DNA from: Flavobacteriales bacterium
Lineage (GTDB): Bacteria > Bacteroidota > Bacteroidia > Flavobacteriales_F > PHOS-HE28
Length of the DNA stretch: 64,000 bases
Direction of reading: 5' to 3'
Assembly (NCBI GenBank): GCA_016705955.1
Contig: JADJKO010000014.1
Location: 41,797 to 105,796, forward strand
Numbering within the stretch: the first letter of the stretch is position 1; every line of letters begins with the position of its first letter. Shown here piece after piece: positions 17,945 through 27,869 of this stretch. The notes under the pieces were generated by a model. It had not been told where the DNA came from. It searched no databases and worked only from the letters and a program-made list of their open reading frames with translations. A program made the position numbers and the translations under genes.

Positions 17945-18733
17945 ATGACCGATTTTCTCCAGCGCACCCGCAGTTACATCGACCATCTGGTCAGGGCACG
18001 GGCGCGGCACGGCGTTCATAGTCCGTTCGTGTATGAGTTGATCGAGAGCGTGTTCCGTCCGCGGCCGGTGGATGAAGCGTTCGCCGCCATTGAGCAATTC
18101 CGTTCCGACCTCCTTCGCAGTGATCATACCATTCAGGTGATTGATCTGGGTGCGGGTTCGGCCCGATCGAATGGACCGACAAGACGCGTTGCCGACCAAG
18201 CCCGGTCAGCGCTCAAGCCACCGCACCAAGCGCGTCTGCTGTACAAACTGGCCCGACACCTCGATGCTCGGCAGGTTCTGGAACTGGGCACCTCCTTCGG
18301 CCTTACCACCTTGTACTTGGCCTACGGCGCCCGTAACGGGCAGGTGCATACGATCGAGGGTTGTCCTGAGACCTTGAGCATAGCCAAGAAGAATTTCGAG
18401 ATCCTCCCACAACCTAGGATCCACGCCACTCTCGGAAGTTTCGAGGACCGCCTTCCCGATGTCCTTCGACGTATGGAGCGGCTCGACCTCGCGTTCATCG
18501 ACGGCCATCATGAAGAGGAAGCGACCCTTCGATACTTCGAGCTATGCCTGAGCAAGGCGCATAACGATACCGTCCTCGTCCTCGACGATATCCACTGGAG
18601 CTGCGGGATGGAATCCGCTTGGGAGCGCGTGAAGGACCATTCGGCGGTCACGGTCACCATCGATCTATACGACATGGGCTTGGTATTCCTGCGATCCGAG
18701 CAGGCCAAGGAGCATTTCCGACTGCGGTATTGA
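17945..18733 (+). CDS. Class I SAM-dependent methyltransferase
   Basis: Probable cytosolic O-methyltransferase of unknown substrate. Motif I VLELGTSFGLTTLYLA is at residues 111-126 and carries the SAM-binding glycines; GQVHTIEGC supplies the acidic residue for the ribose (Glu138). The catalytic strand is LDLAFIDGHHEEEATLRYF near 180-198, followed by VLVLDDIHWSCGM. The pattern is that of the O-methyltransferase family 3 group. The ATG was chosen because upstream in-frame sequence has no family character. Length 262 residues. Confidence 0.8.
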   Translation: MTDFLQRTRSYIDHLVRARARHGVHSPFVYELIESVFRPRPVDEAFAAIEQFRSDLLRSDHTIQVIDLGAGSARSNGPTRRVADQARSALKPPHQARLLYKLARHLDARQVLELGTSFGLTTLYLAYGARNGQVHTIEGCPETLSIAKKNFEILPQPRIHATLGSFEDRLPDVLRRMERLDLAFIDGHHEEEATLRYFELCLSKAHNDTVLVLDDIHWSCGMESAWERVKDHSAVTVTIDLYDMGLVFLRSEQAKEHFRLRY

Positions 18734-18821
18734 GCGCTTCGAACCGGTCACGATCGGAGGTTGATGGAATCATCCCTTGCAACTACCTGAACCTGCACGG
18801 AATCCTACCTTTCGTCTCGTT

Positions 18822-20957
18822 ATGCGCTGCCTCCTCGTTCCAGCAGCCTTGCGATGGTGGATCGTGCTACTTGCATTCTCCGCCACGGAAGTTCGATGCC
18901 AATTGAGCACATGGTTGCTCCGCTCCGGAAATGGCGAGATCCACACCCTTGATCTAACGGCAGGGTCCGCGATCCTGGGTCCCTTGATACCGACCTACGG
19001 ATGGGGCGGAAGTGAGGATATTAATCTCATGACCAATGCGGCAGGCGGGATCCTGTTCACCTCTGCGGTCGGGAACAATGACAAGATCGAGGTTCGCAAT
19101 GCGCTGATGGCGCCGATGCCGAATGGAAGTGGGCTCATTGCAAATGCCTCCAGCCAAGCTTCAGCCATTTCACCGCGGCCTTGTCACCCATCGCAGTATT
19201 ACATCATTCACCACAACACGGCCACCCACAAGAGCTATTACTCCGTGGTGGATATGGCATTGGCAGGAGGGCTTGGCGATGTTGCGGAGAAGAATGTCCT
19301 GTTCGGAACGAACATGGGCGAAGGACTCGCTGTGAGCCACCGCCTCCAGAGCGGGTGCCGATGGCTGTTCGGGTTCTCCATTGATGGCAATAAGTACATC
19401 CTGAAGCGTGCGCTGATCACGGCCACAAGCATCGGCGAGCCGGAACCGATCGATACGATCACCGGGTTCGATGCGTCGGACTGGCACAGCACCCTGAAAC
19501 TCGATCCCGCCAACGACCGGCTGGTCCTGAGCCTGCCCAATATGGTGTCCCCGAACACCGCTGACGTGGCGCTATGGTCCTTGGACCTGGAGAGTGGGAC
19601 CGTCGGCGACGCGGAGTTCATCGCTCTGAGTGATGACCCCATCGTCGGCATTGAATTCTCGCCATCCGGCGACTACCTGTATTTCGTGGGCAACGCCGAG
19701 CTTGAGGATATGGACTTCGGCCGGTTGCACGTTCCGAGCCAGGTGGTGGAAGTGATCGACCCTGCCATCGGTGAATGGATCCTTTCCATCGAGTGTGCCG
19801 GCAACGGAAGATTGTACGTGGGTGCCTCCGGTCTTCAACGATCGCTGGCCGAGGTGCGATACCCGGACGCCCCTCTCGCGGGGATAGGCTACAACCGCAC
19901 GACTATCGTGTTCCCGACCATCGGCTTTCGTCCGGTCCTACCGAATGCCATTGAAGGTGAACCACCGGGCGATACGAGCACTCCCGCGTTCATCGACTTC
20001 AACGTGGACGAATTGCCCGGTTGCGAAGGACACCTGTTCAACTCCGAGGCCTGTTTGGCCACCTGGCAACAATGGGATTTCGGGGATGGTTGGACCGACC
20101 TGAGCGACAGACCAGTGCATCACTACGGCGTTGGAACCTTCGACGTGACGTTGACCGTGAAATCCTGCGGCCAACTCCTATCACTTACCAAACCGGCGCT
20201 GCTCACCGTGGAAGGCATACAGCCCGTTGCTGCGTTCACCGCTCCGGACTCTGCGTGCCAACGCGCAGCGGTGTCGTTCGAGAATGGATCACAACTGGCG
20301 AGTTCCTACCTGTGGCTCTTCGGCAATGGCCAAACGAGTCTTGCGGTGGATCCGATCCATCATTTCATGCAATACGGTTCGTTCACCACGACATTGGTCG
20401 CTACGGAGGGTTGCATCCACGACACGGCGCGTGCTTCACTGACCATCCTTCCTGCTGCCATTGCTTCCTTCCACACGAATAGCGATCCGTGCGACGAAGT
20501 GACGCGCTTGATCAACACCTCGTACAGCGGTCAGGATTGGTTCTGGGAGTTCGGGGATGGCGACACCTCCAGCGTCCGCGATCCGCTTCACATCTACCTG
20601 TCCATGGAGGCGTTCGAGGTCCGCTTGACGACCGACCGGGGTACGATGTGTGCGGATACGGCCATTCGAATACTCCATGCCGGATACGGGATCATCCCAG
20701 TGGCGTGGTTCATCCCGAACGCGTTCACACCGAATGGCGATGGAACGAATGATGTCCTCTCGATCAAGGGTCCTGAAGTCTGTGCTTCACCGGTGATGAC
20801 GATCCACAACAAATGGGGACAGGCGATCTGGGAGGGCGATAGCAAGACCGGTTGGGATGGAACCAGCGGCGGACAACCCGCTCCGGAAGGTGTTTACGTG
20901 TACGTCCTTCAAGGGAAGATGGACCGTTCCCTTGGTTATGTGGTGCTGATCAGATGA
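18822..20957 (+). CDS. Large secreted PKD-repeat protein with gliding-motility/T9SS type B C-terminus
   Basis: Exported through T9SS; function unknown. Signal peptide MRCLLVPAALRWWIVLLAFS is followed by a region of propeller-like strands. Three PKD domains follow, seen as WQQWDFGDGWTDLSDRP, SYLWLFGNGQTSLAVDP and DWFWEFGDGDTSSVRDP. The last 90 residues begin FIPNAFTPNGDGTNDVLSIK and end GVYVYVLQGKMDRSLGYVVL, the gliding-motility-associated (CHU_C) sorting domain. At 711 residues it fits an adhesin-like surface protein. The ATG is chosen because it starts the signal peptide; a TTG 45 bases upstream adds nothing recognisable. Confidence 0.85.
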   Translation: MRCLLVPAALRWWIVLLAFSATEVRCQLSTWLLRSGNGEIHTLDLTAGSAILGPLIPTYGWGGSEDINLMTNAAGGILFTSAVGNNDKIEVRNALMAPMPNGSGLIANASSQASAISPRPCHPSQYYIIHHNTATHKSYYSVVDMALAGGLGDVAEKNVLFGTNMGEGLAVSHRLQSGCRWLFGFSIDGNKYILKRALITATSIGEPEPIDTITGFDASDWHSTLKLDPANDRLVLSLPNMVSPNTADVALWSLDLESGTVGDAEFIALSDDPIVGIEFSPSGDYLYFVGNAELEDMDFGRLHVPSQVVEVIDPAIGEWILSIECAGNGRLYVGASGLQRSLAEVRYPDAPLAGIGYNRTTIVFPTIGFRPVLPNAIEGEPPGDTSTPAFIDFNVDELPGCEGHLFNSEACLATWQQWDFGDGWTDLSDRPVHHYGVGTFDVTLTVKSCGQLLSLTKPALLTVEGIQPVAAFTAPDSACQRAAVSFENGSQLASSYLWLFGNGQTSLAVDPIHHFMQYGSFTTTLVATEGCIHDTARASLTILPAAIASFHTNSDPCDEVTRLINTSYSGQDWFWEFGDGDTSSVRDPLHIYLSMEAFEVRLTTDRGTMCADTAIRILHAGYGIIPVAWFIPNAFTPNGDGTNDVLSIKGPEVCASPVMTIHNKWGQAIWEGDSKTGWDGTSGGQPAPEGVYVYVLQGKMDRSLGYVVLIR

Positions 20958-21041
20958 CCGAAGTGAGTGATCACGTCTTGCGACGAGCAAGGAGTGAGTT
21001 CGTCCGATCCAGATCAGGTGCATGAGTTTCATGCATAGGTC

Positions 21042-21049
21042 TACCTTCG
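21042..21049 (+). promoter_or_regulatory. Possible -7 box for the adenosyltransferase gene
   Basis: TACCTTCG, one base from TAnnTTTG, ends ten bases before the ATG; the same variant precedes anmK. Confidence 0.35.
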
Positions 21050-21059
21050 GCGCAAGGCG

Positions 21060-21611
21060 ATGAAGATCTACACACGGACCGGCGACAAAGGCCAGACAGG
21101 ACTGCTCGGTGGTACACGCGTATCGAAGGACGACGCGCGGATCGAAGCATACGGCACGGTGGATGAATTGAACAGCCACATCGGGATGCTGCGCGATCTC
21201 GTGGCACCGCACCACAGCGACCTATTGGTTGCGATGCAGAATGCCTTGTTCAGCATCGGGTCGCGGCTTGCCAGCAGCGGTTCCGAGGAAGCTGCGAAAT
21301 TCCAAGTGCCACCGGTCACCGAGGAACAGATCACTGCATTGGAATCGGCCATGGACACGATGGATCGTGACCTACCACCGATGCGCAACTTCATACTTCC
21401 CGGTGGACACGTTGCCGTTTCGCAAGCGCACATCTGTCGGACCGTCTGTCGGCGTGCAGAACGCAGAGTAGTGGCATTGTCCTCCATCACCGAGGTCGAT
21501 GAGATCCTGATCCGCTACCTCAATCGGGCCTCCGATCTCTTTTTCGTGCTCTCCCGGCACCTGACGCACACGCTGAATGCCGATGAAATTCCTTGGACAC
21601 CGCGCAAGTAG
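21060..21611 (+). CDS. PduO-type cob(I)yrinic acid a,c-diamide adenosyltransferase
   Basis: Forms adenosylcobalamin from ATP and cob(I)alamin. The ATP-binding N-terminus MKIYTRTGDKGQTGLLGGTR is diagnostic; IEAYGTVDELNSHIGMLRD and a helical body follow, with ICRTVCRRAERRVVALS and LIRYLNRASDLFFVLSRHLT near the end. The 183 residues match this trimeric family. It implies use or salvage of B12 cofactors; no other cobalamin gene is in the window. Confidence 0.92.
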   Translation: MKIYTRTGDKGQTGLLGGTRVSKDDARIEAYGTVDELNSHIGMLRDLVAPHHSDLLVAMQNALFSIGSRLASSGSEEAAKFQVPPVTEEQITALESAMDTMDRDLPPMRNFILPGGHVAVSQAHICRTVCRRAERRVVALSSITEVDEILIRYLNRASDLFFVLSRHLTHTLNADEIPWTPRK

Positions 21612-21673
21612 GATCGCCGCCCCCTGACCCACAGGCGGTTGATAACTCCAAGTCCATCCGATCATCATCCGTC

Positions 21674-21681
21674 TATATTTG
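21674..21681 (+). promoter_or_regulatory. -7 box for the DUF2795 gene
   Basis: TATATTTG is an exact TAnnTTTG match 37 bases before the start codon. It lies in an AT-richer stretch than its surroundings. Confidence 0.5.
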
Positions 21682-21718
21682 CGGCCGTTTTAAGGAATTA
21701 CACAACAGTCCGCGATAG

Positions 21719-21940
21719 ATGTATTGGACCCTAGAGCTCGCTTCGTACTTGGAGGACGCCCCGTGGCCTGCCACCAAGGAAGAGCTGATCGATTTCGCCA
21801 TGCGCACTGGCGCTCCATTGGAGGTCGTCGAGAACCTTCAAGCCATCGAGGACGAGGAGGAGATCTTCGAATCCATCGAGGAGATCTGGCCGGACTATCC
21901 ATCCAAAGAGGACTTCTTCTTCAACGAGGACGAGTACTGA
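21719..21940 (+). CDS. DUF2795 domain protein
   Basis: Small acidic protein of 73 residues, MYWTLELASYLEDAPWPATK to FFFNEDEY. This is the DUF2795 arrangement found across Bacteroidota: a helix-turn pattern with AMRTGAPLEVVENLQAIED and an acidic tail. The function is unknown. It has its own promoter box and terminator, so it appears to be a single-gene transcript. Confidence 0.85.
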   Translation: MYWTLELASYLEDAPWPATKEELIDFAMRTGAPLEVVENLQAIEDEEEIFESIEEIWPDYPSKEDFFFNEDEY

Positions 21941-21961
21941 TCACCAACGATCCATCCAACG

Positions 21962-21992
21962 AGCCCTGCCACCCGGCGGGGCTTGTTCCTTT
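21962..21992 (+). terminator. Rho-independent terminator after the DUF2795 gene
   Basis: AGCCCTGCC-ACCC-GGCGGGGCT makes a 9-bp stem with one G-U pair, followed by TGTTCCTTT. Confidence 0.7.
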
Positions 21993-22051
21993 CTGGTGGA
22001 CACTGTGGCAGGACGGATCCTCCGGCAGGGTCTGTGCTCGCAGGGTCCGGC

Positions 22052-22059
22052 TACATTTG
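22052..22059 (+). promoter_or_regulatory. -7 box for secA
   Basis: TACATTTG is an exact TAnnTTTG match 53 bases before the secA ATG. Confidence 0.5.
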
Positions 22060-22112
22060 CCATCCTTTTGATACCAAGCGCGCGAGGATTGCTCGTGACC
22101 AACACCTAGCCC

Positions 22113-25100
22113 ATGATCGGCACACTGACCAAAGCCCTGAAGAAAGTCTTCGGTGACAAATACGATCGCGACCTCAAGGAAGTAATGCCTTTGGTCACCC
22201 TTGCCATTGAAGCATTCGCGAAACTGGACGGCTTGAGCAACGACGAGTTGCGCGGGCGGACCGATGCATTGCGTGCCCGGATCAAGGAGCGGATCCAAGC
22301 CAACGACGATCGCATTGCGGAATTGCGCGCGGAGATCGACGCCGATCCGACGATGGACATCCACGAACGTGAGTTGCGTTATGAGGAGGTGGACAAGCTG
22401 GAGGAGAAGAGTGTGGGTATGGTGGAAGAAGTATTGCTCGATATACTGCCGGAAGCCTTCGCCATCGTGAAGGAAACCGCACGTCGATTCAAGGAGAACG
22501 ATGAGCTTCGCGTGACCGCAACGGAGTTGGACCGTGATCTCGCTACGAAACGCCCGGACTCCATCCGGATCGAAGGCGACCATGCCATTTGGAAGAACAC
22601 ATGGATGGCGGCCGGCCATGCCATCAAGTGGGATATGGTCCACTACGATGTGCAGCTGATCGGCGGTGTGGCCTTACATAAGGGCAAGATCGCCGAGATG
22701 ATGACCGGCGAGGGAAAAACGCTCGTAAGTACACTGCCCATTTTCCTGAACGCCTTGCCCGGCCGTGGTGTGCATCTGGTCACAGTGAACGATTACCTGG
22801 CCAAGCGCGATGCCGAGTGGATGGGACCCATCCATGAATTCCACGGCCTGCGCGTGGATTGCATCGACAAGCACCAGCCGAATAGCCCGGCGAGACGTAA
22901 CGCCTACCTCGCCGACATCACGTACGGCACCAACAACGAATTCGGCTTCGATTACCTGCGCGACAACATGGCCCATGCGCCAAGCGCGCTGGTGCAACGC
23001 AAGCACAACTACGCCATCGTGGACGAAGTGGATAGCGTGTTGGTGGATGATGCGCGGACCCCGCTCATCATCAGTGGGCCGACTCCGAAGGGTGACATCC
23101 ACCAGTTCGATGAATACGAACCACGCGTGCGAGAACTGCACAACAAGCAGAAGCAACTGGTCACCAAATTCCTGAACGAGGCCAAGGCCGATCTGAAAGG
23201 ATTGGATGACGGCACCACCAACAAGGAGCAAATGGAAAGAGGTGGGTTGGCCCTTCTCCGTGCGTACCGCGGCCTGCCGAAGAACCAAGCGCTGATCGAA
23301 TACCTCAGCAAGACCGGGGTGAAGAGCCTGTTGCAGAAAACCGAGAACCATTACTTGCAGGACCAAGGCAAGGAAATGCCGAAGGTGGATGCCGAGCTCT
23401 ACTTCACCATCGACGAGAAACAACACGGCATCGAATTATGCGATCACGGGTTGGACCTGATCAGCCGTGATGTGGACGACCCGACCTTCTTCATCATGCC
23501 CGACGTGGGATCGGCGATCGCGGAATTGGAAAAGAGCGACCTCTCCACCGAAGAGAAGTTGACGCAGAAGGATGAATTGTTGCGCGACTTCGGTGTGAAG
23601 AGCGAGCGCATCCACACAGTGAACCAGTTGATCCGCGCTTACGCCCTCTACGAGAACGATGTGGAATACGTAGTGATGGACGGCAAGGTGAAGATCGTGG
23701 ACGAACAGACCGGGCGGATCCTGGAAGGACGCCGATACAGCGACGGGCTGCACCAGGCGATCGAGAGCAAGGAGAAGGTGAAGGTGGAAGCGGCCACGCA
23801 GACCTATGCGACGGTCACCCTGCAGAACTACTTCCGCATGTACCACAAGCTCGCGGGCATGACCGGCACCGCCGAGACCGAGGCGCAGGAATTGTGGGAC
23901 ATCTACAAGTTGGATGTGATGGTGATCCCCACGAACCGGACCGTCGTGCGGAAGGATGCGGAGGACATGGTCTTCAAGACCTCGCGGGAGAAATACGCTG
24001 CGGTGATCGACGAGATCGAAGCTCTGCGCGAAGCCGGTCGTCCGGTGCTGGTGGGCACCACCAGCGTGGAGGTGAGCGAGCGCATGCACGACATGCTCGC
24101 GGCCCGGAAGATCCCGCATGATGTATTGAATGCCAAGCAACACCAGCGCGAAGCCGAGATCGTCGCGAACGCCGGCCTGCCGAGCACGGTCACCATCGCA
24201 ACGAACATGGCCGGTCGTGGTACCGACATCAAACTAGGACCCGGCGTGAAAGAGGCCGGTGGTCTGGCCATCATCGGTACGGAGAAACATGAAAGCCGAC
24301 GCGTGGATCGCCAATTGCGTGGACGCGCAGGTCGCCAGGGAGATCCGGGCAGTTCACAGTTCTACGTGAGCCTGGAGGATGACCTGATGCGCCTGTTCAA
24401 CAGTGAGCGCATCGCCAAGATCATGGACACCATGGGCCTGAAGGAGGGCGAGGTGATCCAGCACTCCATGGTCACGCGCAGCATCGAGCGGGCGCAGAAG
24501 AAAGTGGAGGAGAACAACTTCGGGATCCGCAAACGCTTGCTGGAGTTCGATGACGTGATGAATAGCCAGCGCACCGTGATCTACAAGCGCAGGCACCATG
24601 CGCTGTTCGGTGAACGATTGAAGCTGGACATCCTCAGCATGTTCCACGATGTGGTCAACGGTATCGTGAACGAGCATCACGACGAAGACGATTTCGATGG
24701 CTTCGCTTTCACCCTTCGCCGAAGACTGCTAGCGGATAGCCCGGTTGATGCCGCAGGCTTCCGCAGTATGAAGTCGGACGAACTGGTGGATCGCACCTAC
24801 GACGCGGTGATGGCGCAGTACGCTCGCAACATCGGGCGGACCGTAGCCCATGCCCTGCCGATCATCGAGGACGTGGAGGCCAAGCAAGGCGCGCAGTACG
24901 AGAACATCCGCATCCCCGTGACCGATGGCAAGACGACGAAGCCGCGTGATGTGGTCTTCAACCTGAAGAAGGCCGTGGCTACCAAGGGCCAGGAGTTCCA
25001 GGACAGCATCGAGCGTTTCGTGACGCTGGACATCATCGACAACGAGTGGAAGGAACACCTGCGCGAAATGGACGAATTGCGCCGCAGCGTGCAGAACGCC

Positions 25101-25496
25101 TCCATCGAGCAAAAGGACCCCCTGTTGATCTACAAGCTCGAGAGCTTCGAACTGTTCAAAGCGATGATCGACCGGATCAATGGTGAAGTGGTGGAGTTCC
25201 TCGCGCACGCACAGTTGCCTTCCGCCGGACCGCGTGTGGATGAAGCACCCGTTTTACGACAGCAGCAACCACAGCTCCAAATGAGCCGCTCGGAGGGACC
25301 TGGCCCATCGGTACCACGCGCGGCAGGCCAAGGACGCCCCATGCCGACCGGTGCGCCCAACCTGCGCGGACCTATGCCGCCCATGGGACCACGCCAACCC
25401 GTTGCTCCGGTGCGCGTGGAAAAGGAACAAGGGCGCAATGAGCCGTGTGCCTGCGGAAGCGGGAAGAAGTACAAGAACTGCCACGGTCGCGCATAG
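22113..25496 (+). CDS. secA: Preprotein translocase ATPase SecA
   Basis: Motor ATPase of the Sec pathway, at the inner membrane with SecYEG. Walker A is EMMTGEGKTLVSTLPIFLN, with the P-loop at residues 199-203; the DEAD-type motif IVDEVDSVLVDDARTPLII begins at 302. Motif VI is seen as RQLRGRAGRQGDPGSSQFY. The C-terminal zinc-binding tail is RNEPCACGSGKKYKNCHGRA. At 1127 residues it is longer than Escherichia coli SecA; Bacteroidota SecA proteins carry insertions, here for example around 340-430. A Pro/Gly/Met-rich linker precedes the tail. Confidence 0.97.
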   Translation: MIGTLTKALKKVFGDKYDRDLKEVMPLVTLAIEAFAKLDGLSNDELRGRTDALRARIKERIQANDDRIAELRAEIDADPTMDIHERELRYEEVDKLEEKSVGMVEEVLLDILPEAFAIVKETARRFKENDELRVTATELDRDLATKRPDSIRIEGDHAIWKNTWMAAGHAIKWDMVHYDVQLIGGVALHKGKIAEMMTGEGKTLVSTLPIFLNALPGRGVHLVTVNDYLAKRDAEWMGPIHEFHGLRVDCIDKHQPNSPARRNAYLADITYGTNNEFGFDYLRDNMAHAPSALVQRKHNYAIVDEVDSVLVDDARTPLIISGPTPKGDIHQFDEYEPRVRELHNKQKQLVTKFLNEAKADLKGLDDGTTNKEQMERGGLALLRAYRGLPKNQALIEYLSKTGVKSLLQKTENHYLQDQGKEMPKVDAELYFTIDEKQHGIELCDHGLDLISRDVDDPTFFIMPDVGSAIAELEKSDLSTEEKLTQKDELLRDFGVKSERIHTVNQLIRAYALYENDVEYVVMDGKVKIVDEQTGRILEGRRYSDGLHQAIESKEKVKVEAATQTYATVTLQNYFRMYHKLAGMTGTAETEAQELWDIYKLDVMVIPTNRTVVRKDAEDMVFKTSREKYAAVIDEIEALREAGRPVLVGTTSVEVSERMHDMLAARKIPHDVLNAKQHQREAEIVANAGLPSTVTIATNMAGRGTDIKLGPGVKEAGGLAIIGTEKHESRRVDRQLRGRAGRQGDPGSSQFYVSLEDDLMRLFNSERIAKIMDTMGLKEGEVIQHSMVTRSIERAQKKVEENNFGIRKRLLEFDDVMNSQRTVIYKRRHHALFGERLKLDILSMFHDVVNGIVNEHHDEDDFDGFAFTLRRRLLADSPVDAAGFRSMKSDELVDRTYDAVMAQYARNIGRTVAHALPIIEDVEAKQGAQYENIRIPVTDGKTTKPRDVVFNLKKAVATKGQEFQDSIERFVTLDIIDNEWKEHLREMDELRRSVQNASIEQKDPLLIYKLESFELFKAMIDRINGEVVEFLAHAQLPSAGPRVDEAPVLRQQQPQLQMSRSEGPGPSVPRAAGQGRPMPTGAPNLRGPMPPMGPRQPVAPVRVEKEQGRNEPCACGSGKKYKNCHGRA

Positions 25497-25513
25497 AGAT
25501 GGTCGTATCAAAA

Positions 25514-25548
25514 CGCGAAAGCCGACCTCAACGGGTCGGCTTTTCGCG
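25514..25548. terminator. Bidirectional terminator between secA and the TonB-domain gene
   Basis: CGCGAAAGCCGACC pairs with GGTCGGCTTTTCGCG (one bulged T) around a short loop. The A/T tracts inside both arms allow termination from either convergent gene. Confidence 0.75.
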
Positions 25549-25565
25549 TGGTGCTGGATCGTCCT

Positions 25566-26273
25566 CTAGAACTGGACGGGCACCTTCATGCGCACACGCA
25601 CCGGCTGGCCCTTCTCGTTTCCGGGCTGCCATGGGGCGGAGGAACGTATGGCATCAACAACATGCTGCCCGATCTTCTCATCCTGCCCCTCTATCAACCT
25701 CACCTCACTAAGGCTACCATCCTTCTCCACCACGAAGGTTGAAGTATAGATGCCTTTCACACGATGCTCCGAAGCCGAGTCGACCTTGGACTTCACATAA
25801 CGGACCAGTTCCTTTTCATCGCCTTCCCTGGATCGCGGCATGGTCTGCGCACGGGTGTAGATGATGTTCGCCAACGGCTCGGGGTCATAGATCTTCTCGG
25901 CCAATTCCTGGCCCCACGCATCGAAGCGTTCCCAGATCCCGGTCTTCAACCCGTTCACATATTCTCCACGACTCTCCACGCGACCGTTGGGATGGTAGAA
26001 CACGAAACTCCCATGTGGGATCGTGAGTTGTGCATCGGTATAGGAACCTTCCGCCTTCACCTTGCCATCCATGCTGTAGGTCTTGGCCATGAACAGTTCC
26101 CCTTCCTTGCCGGTGACCTCGCGATAGAACGTGGCCTTCTTCTTCACCGCTGGACTTAGCACGTCACTCAGATACTGTCTGTCCTCGTTGTTCTCCTGGC
26201 CGTAGGACCGGGATGGGCAGAGCGGCAGGATCAATGCTGCTGTGAGTAGAAGAGTGAGGTTGCGCACGTTCAA
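25566..26273 (-). CDS. Exported protein with YwqK/MORN-like repeats and TonB C-terminal domain
   Basis: N-terminal signal peptide MNVRNLTLLLTAALILPLCP. The middle has repeats like those of YwqK antitoxin-type proteins: TYSMDGKVKAEGSYTDAQL and FYHPNGRVESRGEYVNGLK. The C-terminal TonB-like domain has STFVVEKDGSLSEVRLIEG and ends WQPGNEKGQPVRVRMKVPVQ. Such fused proteins are common in Bacteroidota; the role is not known, and without a membrane anchor it is unlikely to be the classical TonB. It is 235 residues long and convergent with secA. Confidence 0.78.
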   Translation of the reverse strand: MNVRNLTLLLTAALILPLCPSRSYGQENNEDRQYLSDVLSPAVKKKATFYREVTGKEGELFMAKTYSMDGKVKAEGSYTDAQLTIPHGSFVFYHPNGRVESRGEYVNGLKTGIWERFDAWGQELAEKIYDPEPLANIIYTRAQTMPRSREGDEKELVRYVKSKVDSASEHRVKGIYTSTFVVEKDGSLSEVRLIEGQDEKIGQHVVDAIRSSAPWQPGNEKGQPVRVRMKVPVQF

Positions 26274-26326
26274 GGTCTTTTGACAAGCCCTTGGAACGAA
26301 TGATCCGCAGGAAGGTTACCCGGCGA

Positions 26327-27865
26327 TCAGCCCGCCCATCCTTCCCGATCGAGACTGCGGTACTGGATGGCTTCGGCGAGGTGATCGGTCCGGATATCCG
26401 GGCTTCCCGCCATGTCCGCGATCGTTCGCGCGACTTTCAGGATGCGGTCATAGGCGCGTGCGCTCAACCCCAGGCGGTCCATCGCCTTCTCCAGCAGTGC
26501 TTGGCCGACCGGGTCGATCCGGCAGATCTCCCGCAACTCCTTGCTGCCCATTTGGGCATTGCAGTGAATACGCTTCCCGGCATAGCGCTCCTGCTGGACC
26601 TTGCGCGCGGTGATCACGCGTTCGCGCATATCCACGCTTCGCTCGCTCGGCCGTTCAGAGCTGAGTTCACTGAACGGGACCGGGGTCACTTCGATGTGGA
26701 TGTCGATCCGATCGAGCAGCGGACCGCTCACCTTGTTCAGGTACTTCTGCACCACGCCAGGCGCGCACACGCATTTCTTGTCAGGGTGATTGTAGTACCC
26801 GCACGGACACGGATTCATCGCCGCCACCAACATGAAGCTCGCCGGGTATTCCACCGAGAATTTCGCACGGCTGATCGTGATGACCCGGTCTTCCAACGGT
26901 TGACGCAGTACTTCAAGGACCTGCCGCTTGAACTCGGGAAGTTCATCAAGAAAGAGAACGCCGTTGTGGGCCAAGCTGATCTCGCCGGGTTGTGGATACG
27001 ATCCACCACCGACCAGTGCCACATCGCTGATGGTGTGGTGTGGTGAACGATAGGGCCGGACACTGAGCAGGCTGTCCTCCTTCCGGAGTTTGCCTGCCAC
27101 GCTGTGGATCTTCGTGGTCTCCAGTGCTTCTTCGATCGTGAGCGGTGGCAGGATCGTGGGTAGCCGCTTGGCCAGCATTGTCTTGCCCGCACCGGGTGGC
27201 CCGATGAGGATGATGTTGTGCCCGCCGGCAGCAGCGATCTCGAACGCGCGCTTGATGTTCTCCTGGCCCTTCACATCCGCGATATCCACCGGATAACTGC
27301 GGCTGCTGTTCGCGAACTCCTCCGCGATATCCACTTTCACCGGCTCGAGATCACTCTGACCTTTCATCAACGCGACCACTTGGGTCAGGTGCTCCACACC
27401 GAACACATCCAAGCCGGTGACGATCGCAGCTTCGCGTGCGTTGGCAGCGGGAAGGATGATCCCTTTGAAGCCTTGTTTCTTCGCCTCCAACGCAATGGGC
27501 AAGGCACCTTTGATCGGGCGGACACCGCCATCCAAGGAGAGTTCGCCCATCACCAAGTGATCCACGAGCAGATCCACCGGTGCTTGCTCAGTGGCGGCCA
27601 AAAGGCCCACTGCGAGCGGAAGGTCATAGGCCGTGCCTTCCTTCCGGATGTCCGCCGGTGCAAGGTTCACCGTCACCCCTTTTCCACGGGGCATGTAATA
27701 ACCGTTGTTGCGCAACGCGGCATCCATGCGTTGCTGGCTCTCCTTCACGGAACTATCCGGCAGGCCCACGATGATGAAGAAGGCACCGGTCTCCACATTC
27801 ACTTCCACGGTGACCACGGTGGCGTTGATCCCGAATACCGCGCTGCCGAAGACCTTGACCAGCAT
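26327..27865 (-). CDS. comM: YifB/ComM family Mg-chelatase-like AAA+ ATPase
   Basis: Hexameric AAA+ helicase of the YifB/ComM family, which aids branch migration during uptake of DNA in some bacteria. The start MLVKVFGSAVFGINATVVTV is characteristic. ChlI-like domain features: IILIGPPGAGKTMLAKRLP with the P-loop at 222-229, Walker B GVLFLDELPEFKRQVLEVLR, and a cysteine-rich insert NPCPCGYYNHPDKKCVCAP. The C-terminal helical domain is SARAYDRILKVARTIADMAG. At 512 residues it has the usual size. It lies four bases after gmhA. Confidence 0.93.
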   Translation of the reverse strand: MLVKVFGSAVFGINATVVTVEVNVETGAFFIIVGLPDSSVKESQQRMDAALRNNGYYMPRGKGVTVNLAPADIRKEGTAYDLPLAVGLLAATEQAPVDLLVDHLVMGELSLDGGVRPIKGALPIALEAKKQGFKGIILPAANAREAAIVTGLDVFGVEHLTQVVALMKGQSDLEPVKVDIAEEFANSSRSYPVDIADVKGQENIKRAFEIAAAGGHNIILIGPPGAGKTMLAKRLPTILPPLTIEEALETTKIHSVAGKLRKEDSLLSVRPYRSPHHTISDVALVGGGSYPQPGEISLAHNGVLFLDELPEFKRQVLEVLRQPLEDRVITISRAKFSVEYPASFMLVAAMNPCPCGYYNHPDKKCVCAPGVVQKYLNKVSGPLLDRIDIHIEVTPVPFSELSSERPSERSVDMRERVITARKVQQERYAGKRIHCNAQMGSKELREICRIDPVGQALLEKAMDRLGLSARAYDRILKVARTIADMAGSPDIRTDHLAEAIQYRSLDREGWAG

Positions 27866-27869
27866 GGGC

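Noticed and set aside
25566..26273. Calling this protein the classical TonB
   Set aside because: It has a cleavable signal peptide and YwqK-like repeats, and no membrane anchor or Pro-rich spacer; a real TonB with ExbB/ExbD lies at 13-15.4 kb.
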